DNA of 64,000 nt from CAVQAH01 sp963784195 (lineage in GTDB: Bacteria > Acidobacteriota > Vicinamibacteria > Vicinamibacterales > 2-12-FULL-66-21): assembly GCA_963784195.1 (NCBI GenBank), contig CAWARA010000023.1, positions 48,461 through 112,460 on the forward strand, read 5' to 3'. Made by a program: the position numbers and the translations under genes. Below the pieces are notes generated by a model. The model was not told the origin of the DNA. It made no database searches and saw nothing but the letters and a program-made list of their open reading frames with translations. Shown one piece after another: positions 51,604 through 60,898 of this stretch. How positions within the stretch are numbered: position 1 is the stretch's first letter; each line of letters starts with the position of its first letter.

Positions 51604-54600
51604 TTAGAACTGGAACCGCGCTCCAAACTGGATTTGCCGCGGCAGTCCGGGGTTGTTGGTCCGAATCAGGTTGCCGCTCGTATCTGTCAGCGAGAGGAAC
51701 GTGGGATTGGTTGGCTCGCCGAAACCGCAATCAGCCGGCACTGGCGCCGCACAATAATTCGTGACCGCCGCGCCCGCCAACTGGATATTGTCCCAGTTGA
51801 ACACGTTGAAAACATCCGTGAAGAGCAGCAATCGCGACCCGTTGCCGAACGGCAGCCCCCACTGCAGCTTGAAGTTCACTTCCTTGAACGGCTCGTTTCG
51901 GAACGCATTGCGCTCGAAGGGTACGCCGGGCGCGCTGTACGGGCGGTCCGGTCCTCCGAGTGAGGCGTTGACGTCGCTGCCAAACGCGGCATCGATTGGG
52001 ACTCCCGAGAGGAACCGGAAATTGGTCGACACATCGAAGTTCAACGGGAGGTAGAACAGCGCGTACCCATTGAATTGATGCCGGCGGTCGAGCCGCGAAG
52101 GACTCCATTCCGGTCCGAGATCGTACGTGTTCTCGAACTGCACGCCGCCCGAATCGCGCTCGTTGTCGTCATCGGACATCGACTTGCTGAGCACGTAGTT
52201 GGCGCTGATCAAACCCCATCCTTTCGTGACGCGGGACGTGAGGGTCAGGCCAGTGAACTCGGATTCGGCGCTCGGTTCCCGGAGCTGTACCTGAGCCCAG
52301 GTCTGCCAGCGGCCTCGCGCTTGGAAACACCGGGCGCTGCGCGACGCCTGTCGGCGTGGGGAGGCCAAGATTGTATTCACGGTTCCGCTGCAGGTTGTCC
52401 GTCTTCACGTAGGTGAACTCTGCGCCAGCTGTGGCGCCGGCGAAGAACTCGCGCTCCACACCGAAGCCGACCTGGGTGGCTCGCGGATTCTTGTAGTCCT
52501 CGTCGACAAGAATGGGCTGAGCGCCCAGGAACGGATTTACCGACAAGCCAAGCGCTGCTCCGATTTGCGTTATCTGGTCGGTCGTGAGGGTCGGCAGCTG
52601 ATCCAGCGGCGTGTTATTGAGGTTGATGCCGATCAGCAGCAGCTGGCGATAGAGCGTGTTGTTCGGATTGCCAGCCGGAACAGTGAACGGCAGCTGAACG
52701 GAGAGATCACCTGCGGGTACCGGAAGTTGTTCATGGGCGCCGCCCAGATAATCGCCGGGGTCCGCGCATAATACACACCGGAATAGCCGCGTACCACCGT
52801 CTTCCCGTCGCCAGTCGCGTCCCATGCAAAGCCGACGCGTGGACCCCACTGACTGAGCTGATCCGGGATCTGCGTCGGATCGACCGTGCCCAATGGGAAC
52901 TGGAATCCGTTCAGCGCGTTGAGCATGAAGTCGTTGTTGGCTTCCGGCGTCGGGTTCCACGCGCCCTCCCAGCGCAATCCGTAGTTGAACGTGAAGGCTG
53001 ACGACAGTCTCCACGTGTCCTGCGCGTAGAACGCGAGTTCGTCAGTCGAGAAATCCAGCGCGAGGTTGCCCAATTGCTTGAGGTACGTGGCCGTGGTGCC
53101 AGCGCCGCTTCTTGGCACGTCGAACCGGTTGGCTGTCGGTCCACCGACACTCATGACCTCCAGCACGCCGGCGGCGCCGCCATTGACGGTCCAGCGCCCG
53201 AACTGGTTGAAGCCGAACAGCTGGTCGACGAACACGTGGTTGTACTCGGTCCCAACCTTGAGCGTGTGGCTTCCTTTGAGCGCCGTGACGTTCGCAGCGG
53301 CCTGCACTCGCCAGTCGAACTGCGTGGTCGGCAGGAAGTTGACGGTGCCGTAGTTGCCTACCGCGTTCTGGACCGTCGGCGACAGCTCGTTCGCCTCACG
53401 AGGGCGCTCTTCACGCGAGTATTGAGCGCGAGTCTCGAACAGCCATGTGTTGCTGATAGGGCTGGTGTACTGGCCAAGGAAGGTATTGGTGTTGTCTTTC
53501 TCCGTGCCGTTGTTCGAGAGTGCGCTAATCGTCGTGGAATCCAGCGCGTTGCCAGTGGCATTCGAATTCAGCGCCTCATTGTTGCTGTAGCTGTAGCGGA
53601 ACGTGACGCGCCGCCCGCCTTCGAACTGATAATCGGCGCGTCCGAGCAGAGACTTGGCATCGTTGGTGGCTTCGAACCCCGTTTCAAGGCTCCGATAGAG
53701 ATCGAAAGCCTCTGCGTTGTCAGCGTTTCTGGTCACACCGGTCAGGTTGAAGACCACTTCGCGATCGTTCGTAAAGTCCTGTTGTTCGTACGTCGCGAAA
53801 TAGAAAAGCCGGTCGCGCCGAATCGGTCCGCCGATCGATCCACCAAACTGTTGCTGCGTCGGCGCAGCCGTCTGACCGAACGCATTCTCGTCAGCCCAAT
53901 CACGGTTGCGGTTCAAATAGAAGACCGACCCGTGCGGCGTGTTCGTGCCTGACTTCGTGATCGCGTTGACCAGTCCGCCGGTTGACCGGCCGAACTCCGC
54001 CGAATAGCCGGCCGCGATCACCTGGAACTCCTGGACCGCTTCCTGCGGCACGGTGAACGCGTTGTTCGATCGCTCGCCGCCCCGGATGCCGCCGAAGAAT
54101 GGCTGGTTGTAGTCGGCGCCGTCGATGTTGACGTTCGCGTTGATGCCGCGTTGTCCTACGAATGACAGCTGGCCGCGCTGCGGATCGACCTGGACCGTCG
54201 GGGTGAGCGTGATGAAGTCCTGGAAGCGTCGCCCGTTGATCGGCAGGTTGGCGATCGCGTCCGCGCCCACGGTCGTCGTGCGAACTGTTGCGCTCGTTTC
54301 CACAATGGGTGACGAGGCTTCAACCACGACGGTCTCGGTCACGGTTGCGACAGTCAGTGTTTGATTCACCGTGAAGGTGCCGCCGACCGTAGTGATCACT
54401 TTGCGGGTTATCGTCTGAAAACCGGCCAATTCGATCGACAGCTCGTACTCACCTGGCGGGAGCAGCGGGATGCTGAACAGGCCGGAGTCATTCGACACGA
54501 CGGTCCGTGAATATCCGGTGGAGGGGCTCTTCACTGTGACGCTCGCGCCCGGAAGCACAGCGTTCTGCGAGTCCACGACGCGCCCATTGATTTCGGCGGT

Positions 54601-54687
54601 CGTCGCCTGCGATTGGGCGGCGACGTTGTGCGCACCAAGGACGATCGCGACACACAGGCAGACGCACATGAGTATCGGGTTTCTCAT
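51604..54687 (-). pseudogene. TonB-dependent receptor, Oar-like, two frameshifts
   Basis: About 1027 residues once repaired. ATG at 54687 follows GGAGAGGG and begins a signal peptide ending NVAAQ. A carboxypeptidase-regulatory-like domain (INGRVVDSQNAVLPGASV) precedes the plug (NVNIDGADYNQPFFGG; GRSTGGLVNAITKSGTN) and a barrel ending GARFQF, the aromatic outer-membrane terminus. The frame changes near 52715-52717 (one base missing in a CCC run) and near 52294-52297 (one extra base). It resembles Oar/adhesion-type receptors abundant in Acidobacteriota. Ligand unknown. It is a paralogue of the receptor at 42258-44993, not a tandem duplicate. Confidence 0.87.
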
Positions 54688-54804
54688 TTCCCTCTCCACT
54701 TACTTCTTGACGGAAACACTGTTGTTCTTTCAGAGCTGGCAAACAGGCTGAATGCGCTGGCGAGTATACCAGCTGGGGTTAGGAGGCGGGCGGAAAAATC
54801 GGCG

Positions 54805-54842
54805 TAAACAGGGGCCTTTCGATTTTTGAAAAGCCCCTCGCG
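54805..54842 (-). terminator. Possible hairpin terminator after the VWFA gene
   Basis: GGGGC-CTTTC and GAAAA-GCCCC pair around an AT-rich loop just past the VWFA stop. There is no clear T-tract after it on the minus strand, so efficiency is doubtful. Confidence 0.4.
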
Positions 54843-54847
54843 ATCAG

Positions 54848-56146
54848 CTATTTCGGTGGAGTCTGCGGCGGTGGCGGTGGCTTCAGCGAGTACTCGGTGC
54901 GATAGCGAACGTCCAGGCTCGGGCGGGCGATCTTCACTTCAATTTGACGACGACGCTTTCGCGTATCGGGGTTGTTCGAGTAGTACCCGATCACGTAGTA
55001 GTCGCTCGTTTCGGCGTCGATCCGCTTCAGCGCTTTGTCGAAGTCGTTCTGGTTGACGACGGCGATACCCCCCGTCAGTTCGGCGATCACGCGCAGGCTG
55101 TCTTGAGACTCGCGCACGTAGTTCTGCCATTCGACCATGTCGATCTGTTCGTCGAGATCCGGACCGCCGACGAGACCGCGCGGGTCGATCGTGTAGATCG
55201 TGGCGTTCGCGCGGTTCGCCGCGCGTGTCAGTTCCGAGAGCTCGGCGGCGAGATCCGCTTCAGCGAACTGGTTGCCCTGGCGCATGAACGGGTTGTAGTC
55301 GCTGTTGGAGTCGGAACCATCGCTGTTCGGGCGCGCGAACTGCTCCGCCTCCATCTTCTTGCGCGTTTCCTGGAACGGGTTGAAGTCGTATCCGTTGCTG
55401 ACGTAGATGAAGGCCTTCCGCCGGTTGTGCACCTGCTCGAGGTTCTTCATGAGGTCGTACGCCGTCGAGAACGCGACGTGCGCGCGGTAGCGGACTTCCG
55501 GCGGTCCCTGCGCGCCCTCGGGCGTCGCGAGGATGTCTTTCGGCGCCAGCCCCGCGCCCGAGATCTTCTTGATCGCGGCGTCGAGCCGCTTGCGATCGTA
55601 GGTGAGCTCCACGGAGAGCGACGACGGTCCCGTCGAGACGATCCCGAACATGTCACCTTCGTGAATGAGCTCTTTCGAGATCTTCGTGAAGAGATCCTTG
55701 ATGCGTCCCGTGTTGCGGAAGTCGAGATGCAGGTCGTCGACGAAGATGATGAAGATGCGGCCCGCCGCATCGCTCGTCGGCCGGGACGGAGGCAGGATGA
55801 TGCCTTCCTGCGCCGGCGGCGGCGGGGGCGCCGCCACGTTGAACGTACGGCCGCCATGCGTCAGGTGGAACGAGATGACCTGCTGCTGGACGCCATCTTC
55901 GTAGAGCTCGAACTCGTCCTTCTTCAAGTCGGCGACGAACTGGCCGCGATTGTCGCGCACGATCACATCGGTCGTGATCAGCTCGACGCCGGTTCGAATG
56001 ACCTGCGGATCGTCTGGCCTGAGAGGCGGCTGTTGAACTGGTTTGGAAGCAGGCGGCGGGTTCTGGGCGCTGACGCCAGCCGCTGCCACGACGGCCGCGG
56101 CCAGCGCGGACGCACACACCACCCGTCGCATGTGTTTCGGCTGCAT
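54848..56146 (-). CDS. VWFA-related domain protein, exported (acidobacterial type)
   Basis: 432 residues from ATG at 56146; ATG 56131 is an alternative. A signal peptide ends GVSAQ. The middle is a von Willebrand A-like domain, with IIFVDDLHLDF in place of the usual DxSxS metal site. The domain later has FIYVSNGYDF and TIYTIDPRGL. The N-terminal segment after the signal has VRDNRGQFVADLKKDEFELYEDGV, which is typical of the VWFA-related proteins numerous in Acidobacteriota. Function is unknown; secretion suggests periplasmic or surface binding. TATAAT lies only six bases upstream of the ATG. Confidence 0.86.
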   Translation of the reverse strand: MQPKHMRRVVCASALAAAVVAAAGVSAQNPPPASKPVQQPPLRPDDPQVIRTGVELITTDVIVRDNRGQFVADLKKDEFELYEDGVQQQVISFHLTHGGRTFNVAAPPPPPAQEGIILPPSRPTSDAAGRIFIIFVDDLHLDFRNTGRIKDLFTKISKELIHEGDMFGIVSTGPSSLSVELTYDRKRLDAAIKKISGAGLAPKDILATPEGAQGPPEVRYRAHVAFSTAYDLMKNLEQVHNRRKAFIYVSNGYDFNPFQETRKKMEAEQFARPNSDGSDSNSDYNPFMRQGNQFAEADLAAELSELTRAANRANATIYTIDPRGLVGGPDLDEQIDMVEWQNYVRESQDSLRVIAELTGGIAVVNQNDFDKALKRIDAETSDYYVIGYYSNNPDTRKRRRQIEVKIARPSLDVRYRTEYSLKPPPPPQTPPK

Positions 56147-56152
56147 GGCTCG

Positions 56153-56158
56153 ATTATA
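56153..56158 (-). promoter_or_regulatory. Consensus -10 box abutting the VWFA start codon
   Basis: TATAAT on the minus strand is separated from the ATG at 56146 by six bases, so transcription would begin at or next to the start codon. Confidence 0.5.
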
Positions 56159-56165
56159 CCGGGGG

Positions 56166-57074
56166 TTACAGCTCGCCGGAACCAGGTTCGTCCCCGTCTT
56201 CCGGCGGGTCGTCATCGGTGAGGGTCTCTGAATCCGGGGGAGCTCCGGGTTTGGCCTGCGGACTCGAACCCTCGGGACGGCCCCCGCGCCGTCGCCGGCG
56301 GCGCCTGCGTCGGCCAACGACCGCCCTCAGCGATTCGAACACCGCCTCGTACTGTTCGAGCCCGAGCTGCACCTCAGCCTCAGTGACCCAGCTGTCGGGG
56401 TTAAGACGTTCGGCCCCGGTTTTCAGCTCGTCTCGCCTCGCCGGATCCTGAACCCGTTCGCTAATCCGCGTCAGGATCTCCGAGTATCGCCCGCGCAGGC
56501 GGATCACCGCTTCGGCTCCGAGCCTGGCATGCGCTGGCGTGGGAGGTTCTTCGGGCTCGGGGACGACCGTTGCCGTCTGAGCGGTTTCAGCCGTCAACTC
56601 CTCGACGACGTCCGCTGACGCGCTGACGCTCTCGAGGACCGAGTCGGAGCTTTGCTCGATTGTGTCGTTTTCGGCAACAGATCCCGTCGCGGCAACAACG
56701 CCGGTTCCGTCAACAAAGCCGGGCTCGGGAACGGAGGCCGGCGGCGTGCTCTCTCTGACCGGCTCACGACGCGGCGGCGGCTGGTTCGGCGCCCGCTGCC
56801 GCATCTCGCGGCGAGGTGGCTCGGGCTTCCGCGGTTCGCTCGGTTCCCCGCCGCCCTTGAGGATCCGCGTCCAGTCGAAGTCGACCGCCGGGTTGTGCTC
56901 TTCGATCAGGCGAATGGCATCCTCGTCGAGTGCCGAGCGGCCGACCTTCACGCCAGGCGGCGTGCGAAACCAATAAAGGATACGAGAGCGCGATCGTCCA
57001 CGCCGCTTCTCGGCATGCACGACGAATGTGTTCTCGTATCCACGCTTGTCGCGGCTGAACCGCAGATAAGGCAG
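56166..57074 (-). CDS. Unknown protein with disordered Pro/Arg-rich regions and a poly-Arg tract
   Basis: About 302 residues. The N-terminal 65 residues look folded (LPYLRFSRDKRGYENTFVVHAEKRRGRSRSRILYWFRTPP, given here only as its landmark motifs YENTFVVH and YWFRTPPG). A Pro/Glu-rich linker follows, then a helical region (LRGRYSEILTRI), an almost uninterrupted run of about nine Arg, and an acidic tail. No ATG, GTG or TTG is in frame near the start of homology-like sequence. CTG at 57074, with AAGGA seven bases upstream and three bases after the previous stop, is the best candidate. Possibly nucleic-acid binding. Family not recognised. Confidence 0.6.
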   Translation of the reverse strand: MPYLRFSRDKRGYENTFVVHAEKRRGRSRSRILYWFRTPPGVKVGRSALDEDAIRLIEEHNPAVDFDWTRILKGGGEPSEPRKPEPPRREMRQRAPNQPPPRREPVRESTPPASVPEPGFVDGTGVVAATGSVAENDTIEQSSDSVLESVSASADVVEELTAETAQTATVVPEPEEPPTPAHARLGAEAVIRLRGRYSEILTRISERVQDPARRDELKTGAERLNPDSWVTEAEVQLGLEQYEAVFESLRAVVGRRRRRRRRRGGRPEGSSPQAKPGAPPDSETLTDDDPPEDGDEPGSGEL

Positions 57075-57076
57075 GG

Positions 57077-57724
57077 CTATTTCCTTTTCTGGTTCTGACT
57101 GCCGGCCGATCTCGACGACGTCGTTTTGCGGGCGGCCGTCTTCGTGCGGCTGCCGCGTCCAGCCGCGCGCCGCGGCGCGGGCGCCGCGGTGCGCTTCTTC
57201 GTCCCGGCCGAGCGGCTTGGTGCAGTTTTCTTGGCGGCTTCGTTCGATGGTTTGGACGGTGCGGGCCTCGGTTCCGACGCCGCCGGACGAGTCTCGACGG
57301 TCGAGCGATGCACGAGGGTGAAGCGCGTCTGATCGCCGAGCGTGTGGTAGCTCCAGATTTCTGAGACGTTCACGTGGTTCTCGTTTGCAAGCCTCTTCGC
57401 GATGTCGACCGAGCCAACCGGAACGTAAAGGTGAAACGGAGCCTTCGCCCGGCCGAGGTGGGCCCATTGTGCTCTCGCCTCGAGGTGATTCACCGACTCC
57501 GACGTCTCGACCTCGACAGTTCCCATCAGCTTCCGTCCGCGATCCGTCGAGGTCAGCACCAGGTCGGGAAAGATCACCATCTGACCGATCCGGACCGGCA
57601 CCGTCTGGTCCTCGCCGATGTTGGCGACGACGTCGTGACGGCGCTTGAGGCGGACCTGAAGCAGCCTGATGACGCGGTCATGCTCGAGCTGCTCGCGGAC
57701 CGGACGGACGAGGATGGGGCTCAC
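57077..57724 (-). CDS. Unknown protein with nuclease-like N-terminal fold and basic H1-like tail
   Basis: 215 residues from GTG at 57724. The first 130 residues are a compact alpha/beta domain with IFPDLVLTSTDRGRKLMGTVEVETSES; the D...VEVET spacing resembles PD-(D/E)xK nuclease-like folds, but I cannot confirm it. Residues 140-215 are Lys/Arg/Ala/Pro/Ser-rich, like bacterial histone H1-type tails, suggesting DNA or RNA binding. The GTG overlaps the stop of a 45-residue upstream ORF (GTGA). Next in the transcript is the poly-Arg protein. Confidence 0.65.
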   Translation of the reverse strand: MSPILVRPVREQLEHDRVIRLLQVRLKRRHDVVANIGEDQTVPVRIGQMVIFPDLVLTSTDRGRKLMGTVEVETSESVNHLEARAQWAHLGRAKAPFHLYVPVGSVDIAKRLANENHVNVSEIWSYHTLGDQTRFTLVHRSTVETRPAASEPRPAPSKPSNEAAKKTAPSRSAGTKKRTAAPAPRRAAGRGSRTKTAARKTTSSRSAGSQNQKRK

Positions 57725-57858
57725 TGGACCTCCCGGGCGGTAAAATCACGCGCCTGGATTGAAAAGAACCGCCAATTATAGACAGACCCGGTCGGAATTA
57801 TATAGAGATCACGGGGCGCTTCGCCAGCCCGTCCCTTGACCTTTATGTCTCTTGCCAT
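57721..57858 (-). CDS. Candidate 45-residue leader protein
   Basis: ATG at 57858 encodes MARDIKVKGRAGEAP, ending SIQARDFTAREVQ. Its TGA overlaps the GTG of the next gene (GTGA), which is the main support for it being translated and coupled to that gene. No good Shine-Dalgarno is seen. The start lies 12 bases from the divergent response regulator start, so the promoters of both would overlap coding DNA. No family recognised. Confidence 0.4.
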   Translation of the reverse strand: MARDIKVKGRAGEAPRDLYIIPTGSVYNWRFFSIQARDFTAREVQ

Positions 57859-57870
57859 CAAAATGATGCG

Positions 57871-58278
57871 GTGATTGCGTCGGCTGAAACCACACCTGCC
57901 GAGTCCTCCACCCGTACGATTCTGGTCGTAGACGACGACCTGTCGGTGACCGACACCTTCGCCCGGATCCTCAAGATGGAGGGCTTCAAGGTGGCGACGG
58001 CGGGTAATGCTGAGGCAGGCTTGGAGCTGGCAGACAAGGTCCTGCCGGACGGAATCATCCTGGACCTCCGGATGCCGATTTCGAGCGGCCTGAACTTCCT
58101 CCGGGTGCTGCGCGCGAAGCCTCACCTCGGTGACGTGCCGGTCGCCATCGTAACCGGCGATTACTTTCTGTCGGATCCAATCCAGTCCGAGCTGAAGACG
58201 CTTGGCGCTGCCCTGCGTTTCAAGCCGCTCTATATCGAGGACCTCGTCACCCTCGTCCGCACGCTCGTATCAGCGTGA
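57871..58278 (+). CDS. Single-domain response regulator
   Basis: 135 residues from GTG at 57871. A receiver domain covers residues about 15-130: the acidic pair in VVDDD, the phospho-acceptor aspartate in IILDLRMP, the Thr in IVTGD and the conserved Lys in RFKPL. There is no output domain, so it acts by protein-protein interaction or as a phosphorelay intermediate. No histidine kinase lies in the window. The hemE gene follows 21 bases later on the same strand and may be co-transcribed. Confidence 0.9.
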   Translation: MIASAETTPAESSTRTILVVDDDLSVTDTFARILKMEGFKVATAGNAEAGLELADKVLPDGIILDLRMPISSGLNFLRVLRAKPHLGDVPVAIVTGDYFLSDPIQSELKTLGAALRFKPLYIEDLVTLVRTLVSA

Positions 58279-58299
58279 ACGCGTAATTCAACGGCACAC

Positions 58300-59376
58300 G
58301 TGAACGATCGATTTCTTCGTGCGTGCCGGCGCGAGCCGGTCGATGCGACACCAGTCTGGTTCATGCGTCAGGCCGGCCGTTACATGCCGGTCTATCGCGC
58401 GTTGCGGCAGCGTTACTCGCTGCTGGAGCTTTGTCAGCAGCCCGAGCTCGCGGCGCAGGTCACGCTGCAGCCCGTCGAGGCCATCGACGTCGACGCGGCC
58501 ATCCTCTTCTCCGATCTGCTGCTGCCCTTCACGCCGATTGGATTGGAGTTCGATTTCGTCAAGGGCGAAGGCCCGCAGATCCTGAATCCCATCCGAGCGG
58601 CAGGCGACGTCGACCGGTTGCGCCGCGTCGAGCCGCGAGAGGCGTTGGCACACGTCCTCGAGACGATCCGTCTGGTGCGGCGCGCTCTCGCCGGACGGGT
58701 GCCGCTGATTGGCTTCGGCGGCGCGCCATTTACCCTTGCGGCTTATGCCATCGAGGGTGGGCCGTCGAAGAGCTATCCGCTCACCAAGGCCTTCATGTAC
58801 TCGAATCCGAAAGCCTGGCATCGTCTCTGCGACCTGCTGGTTGACGTCATGGCCGGCTTCCTGCGCGCGCAAATCGAGGCGGGGGCACAGGCGATCCAGA
58901 TCTTCGACTCGTGGGCCGGCATGTTGAGCGGTGACGATTACCGCGAGTTCGCCAAGCCGCACTCGTCGCGGCTCTTCGGTGAGCTTGCGCGCGACGGCGC
59001 GAACCATCGCGTGCCGCTCCTGCATTTCGGCGTCGGCACGACAGCAATCCTTCGCGAGATGCGCGAAGCGGGCGGCGACGTGATCGGCGTGGACTGGCGG
59101 CAGCCAATAGACGAAGCATGGGCGATCGTCGGTCACGACCGCGGCGTGCAGGGGAATCTCGATCCCACGGTCCTCCTGGGTCCCACCGATCGCATGCTGT
59201 CAGCCGCCGACGAGATCGTGCGGCGCGCCGGTAACAGGCCCGGCCACATTTTCAATCTCGGTCACGGCGTGCTTCCCGAGACCAGCCTCGAACAGGTGCA
59301 GACTCTCGCGCGGCACGTGCACGATCGTAGTTCGTCATCCGTTGCTCGGCCTTCGACAGGCTCAGGCCGACCCTGA
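58300..59376 (+). CDS. hemE: Uroporphyrinogen decarboxylase
   Basis: 358 residues from GTG at 58300. HemE removes four carboxyl groups from uroporphyrinogen III to give coproporphyrinogen III. The N-terminal signature PVWFMRQAGRYMPVYR and the ILFSDLLLPFTPIG stretch, with its catalytic aspartate, are intact, as is IGFGGAPFTLAAY. The last 15 or so residues (SSSSVARPSTGSGRP) do not look like HemE and are encoded by repeat DNA at 59324-59376. The hemY gene follows after about 108 bases. Confidence 0.95.
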   Translation: MNDRFLRACRREPVDATPVWFMRQAGRYMPVYRALRQRYSLLELCQQPELAAQVTLQPVEAIDVDAAILFSDLLLPFTPIGLEFDFVKGEGPQILNPIRAAGDVDRLRRVEPREALAHVLETIRLVRRALAGRVPLIGFGGAPFTLAAYAIEGGPSKSYPLTKAFMYSNPKAWHRLCDLLVDVMAGFLRAQIEAGAQAIQIFDSWAGMLSGDDYREFAKPHSSRLFGELARDGANHRVPLLHFGVGTTAILREMREAGGDVIGVDWRQPIDEAWAIVGHDRGVQGNLDPTVLLGPTDRMLSAADEIVRRAGNRPGHIFNLGHGVLPETSLEQVQTLARHVHDRSSSSVARPSTGSGRP

Positions 59377-59463
59377 GCAACGTCGAAGGGTCGTCGCTCG
59401 TAGAGCAACGTGCGCTGTACGGGTTCTTCGAGCCACGAGCAACGAGCGACGAACCACGGCACG
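59324..59463. repeat. CGTRGYY hairpin with a nested CCTTCGACAGG repeat (family A copy 6, family D)
   Basis: Heptamer-type arms at 59324-59350 and 59429-59463 flank an inner inverted pair, 59350-59389, of the CCTTCGACAGG family. It overlaps the 3' end of hemE and fills the gap to hemY. Confidence 0.75.
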
Positions 59464-59484
59464 TAACCACGAATTCGAAATGAC

Positions 59485-60837
59485 ATGATCGTCGTCATCG
59501 GCGCAGGCATCACCGGACTGGCGGCCGCGTACGAGCTGACGCAGCGTGGTGTGCCCTTCGTCGTGCTGGAATCGTCTCACCGCGCCGGCGGGTTGATCCT
59601 GACCGAGCAGATCGGCGGGTTCACGATCGACGCCGGACCCGATTCGATGCTGGTTCAGAAACCGGCTGCGATACAGCTGTGCAACGAGCTCGGTCTTGGC
59701 GGGAGGATGATCTCGACCAATTCGCCGCGCACGGCGTTCGTCCTCAAGGACGGGGATCTGTTTCCACTGCCCTCGCCGTCCATTCTCGGAATCCCCACGA
59801 CGTGGTCAGGGTTGGCTGGCTTCGATCTGCTGTCGCCGGCGGCTCGAGCGCGGCTCGCCCTCGAGCCTGCCGTGCAACGCGCCGACCCCAGCGACGACGA
59901 ATCGGTGGCGTCGTTCTTCCGGCGGCGGTTCGGCGAGGCGACAGTCGATCTGATCGCTCAGCCGCTCGTCGGCGGCATCCACGCGGGCGATGTCGAATCG
60001 CTGTCGATCCGTTCGCTGTTCCCGAGACTTGTCGAGGCCGAAGCGCGTCACGGGAGCGTGATCGACGCGTTTCGTGAGAGCCGCGCGAATGCCAGCGAAG
60101 GGCTGTTCCGGTCGCTCGCGGGAGGAATGGGAGAGCTGGTGACGACGATCGAACGGCGGCTGCCTGCGGGAACCATCCGGTTCGGAACGGCGGCGACCGT
60201 CATCGAACGAACCGGCAACCGGTGGCAGGTGACGGCGGGCGGCCAGACGCTGACAGCAGCGGCTGTAGTGTTGACCACACCGTCACACGTGACTGCAGAT
60301 GCGCTCGCACCGATCGACGCGGAAGCGGCGCAACTCGTCCGCGAGACACGGCACGTGTCGACTGCAAGCGTCGTACTCGGCTGGCCGCGCGCAAGCGTCT
60401 CGCATCCGCTCGCCGGCAGCGGCTTCGTCGTCGCGAGGGCTCACTGCGACCTGCGGATTACCGCGTGCACCTGGGTCAGCTCGAAATGGGCTGGCCGCGC
60501 GCCGGAAGGATCGATCCTGCTGCGTGCGTTTCTCGGCGGCGTCCACGACGCCGGCGCGGCAACGATCGGTGACGAAGGCCTGACGGAGATTGCCATCAGG
60601 GATCTGTCCAGCGTGCTCGGGATCTCGGGTCCGCCAACGCTGGCGCGCGTCTACCGCTGGCCGAACTCGAGCGCGCAGTACAACGTCGGTCACCTGAAGC
60701 GCATCGCTGCACTCGAGGCGCGCCTTGCCGCGAATTCGGGCTTGCTGCTCGCCGGCAGCGGGTTCAAGTCGATCGGCATTCCCGATTGCGTGGCGGATGG
60801 GCGTGCGGCGGCAGCGCAGGCGGTCCGCTTCGAGTAG
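59485..60837 (+). CDS. hemY: Protoporphyrinogen/coproporphyrinogen oxidase, HemY type
   Basis: 450 residues of an FAD-dependent amine-oxidase-fold enzyme. The N-terminus is VVIGAGITGLAAAYEL, followed by SSHRAGGLI and DAGPDSML. The C-terminus has LLLAGSGFKSIGIPDCVADG for FAD closure. It oxidises protoporphyrinogen IX, or coproporphyrinogen III in the coproporphyrin-dependent pathway; sequence alone does not decide. It follows hemE on the same strand. The ferrochelatase gene hemH, often placed between them, is absent here. Confidence 0.92.
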   Translation: MIVVIGAGITGLAAAYELTQRGVPFVVLESSHRAGGLILTEQIGGFTIDAGPDSMLVQKPAAIQLCNELGLGGRMISTNSPRTAFVLKDGDLFPLPSPSILGIPTTWSGLAGFDLLSPAARARLALEPAVQRADPSDDESVASFFRRRFGEATVDLIAQPLVGGIHAGDVESLSIRSLFPRLVEAEARHGSVIDAFRESRANASEGLFRSLAGGMGELVTTIERRLPAGTIRFGTAATVIERTGNRWQVTAGGQTLTAAAVVLTTPSHVTADALAPIDAEAAQLVRETRHVSTASVVLGWPRASVSHPLAGSGFVVARAHCDLRITACTWVSSKWAGRAPEGSILLRAFLGGVHDAGAATIGDEGLTEIAIRDLSSVLGISGPPTLARVYRWPNSSAQYNVGHLKRIAALEARLAANSGLLLAGSGFKSIGIPDCVADGRAAAAQAVRFE

Positions 60838-60855
60838 TAAACTTCGTAGTCCCCT

Positions 60856-60881
60856 GCCGCGCCGAAGCTTGGCGGAGGCGG
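60856..60881. repeat. Short family C repeat
   Basis: GCCGAAGCTTGGCGGAGGCGG, cut here to its core GAAGCTTGGCGGAGGCGG, matches the inverted orientation of the family at 18151-18210. It lies in the gap after hemY. Confidence 0.55.
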
Positions 60882-60898
60882 TGCCTGGAGAGGTTGAA

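Noticed and set aside
42258..54687. Tandem duplication of a TonB-receptor locus
   Set aside because: The two receptors share only family features; their plug and barrel sequences differ and the genes between are unrelated.
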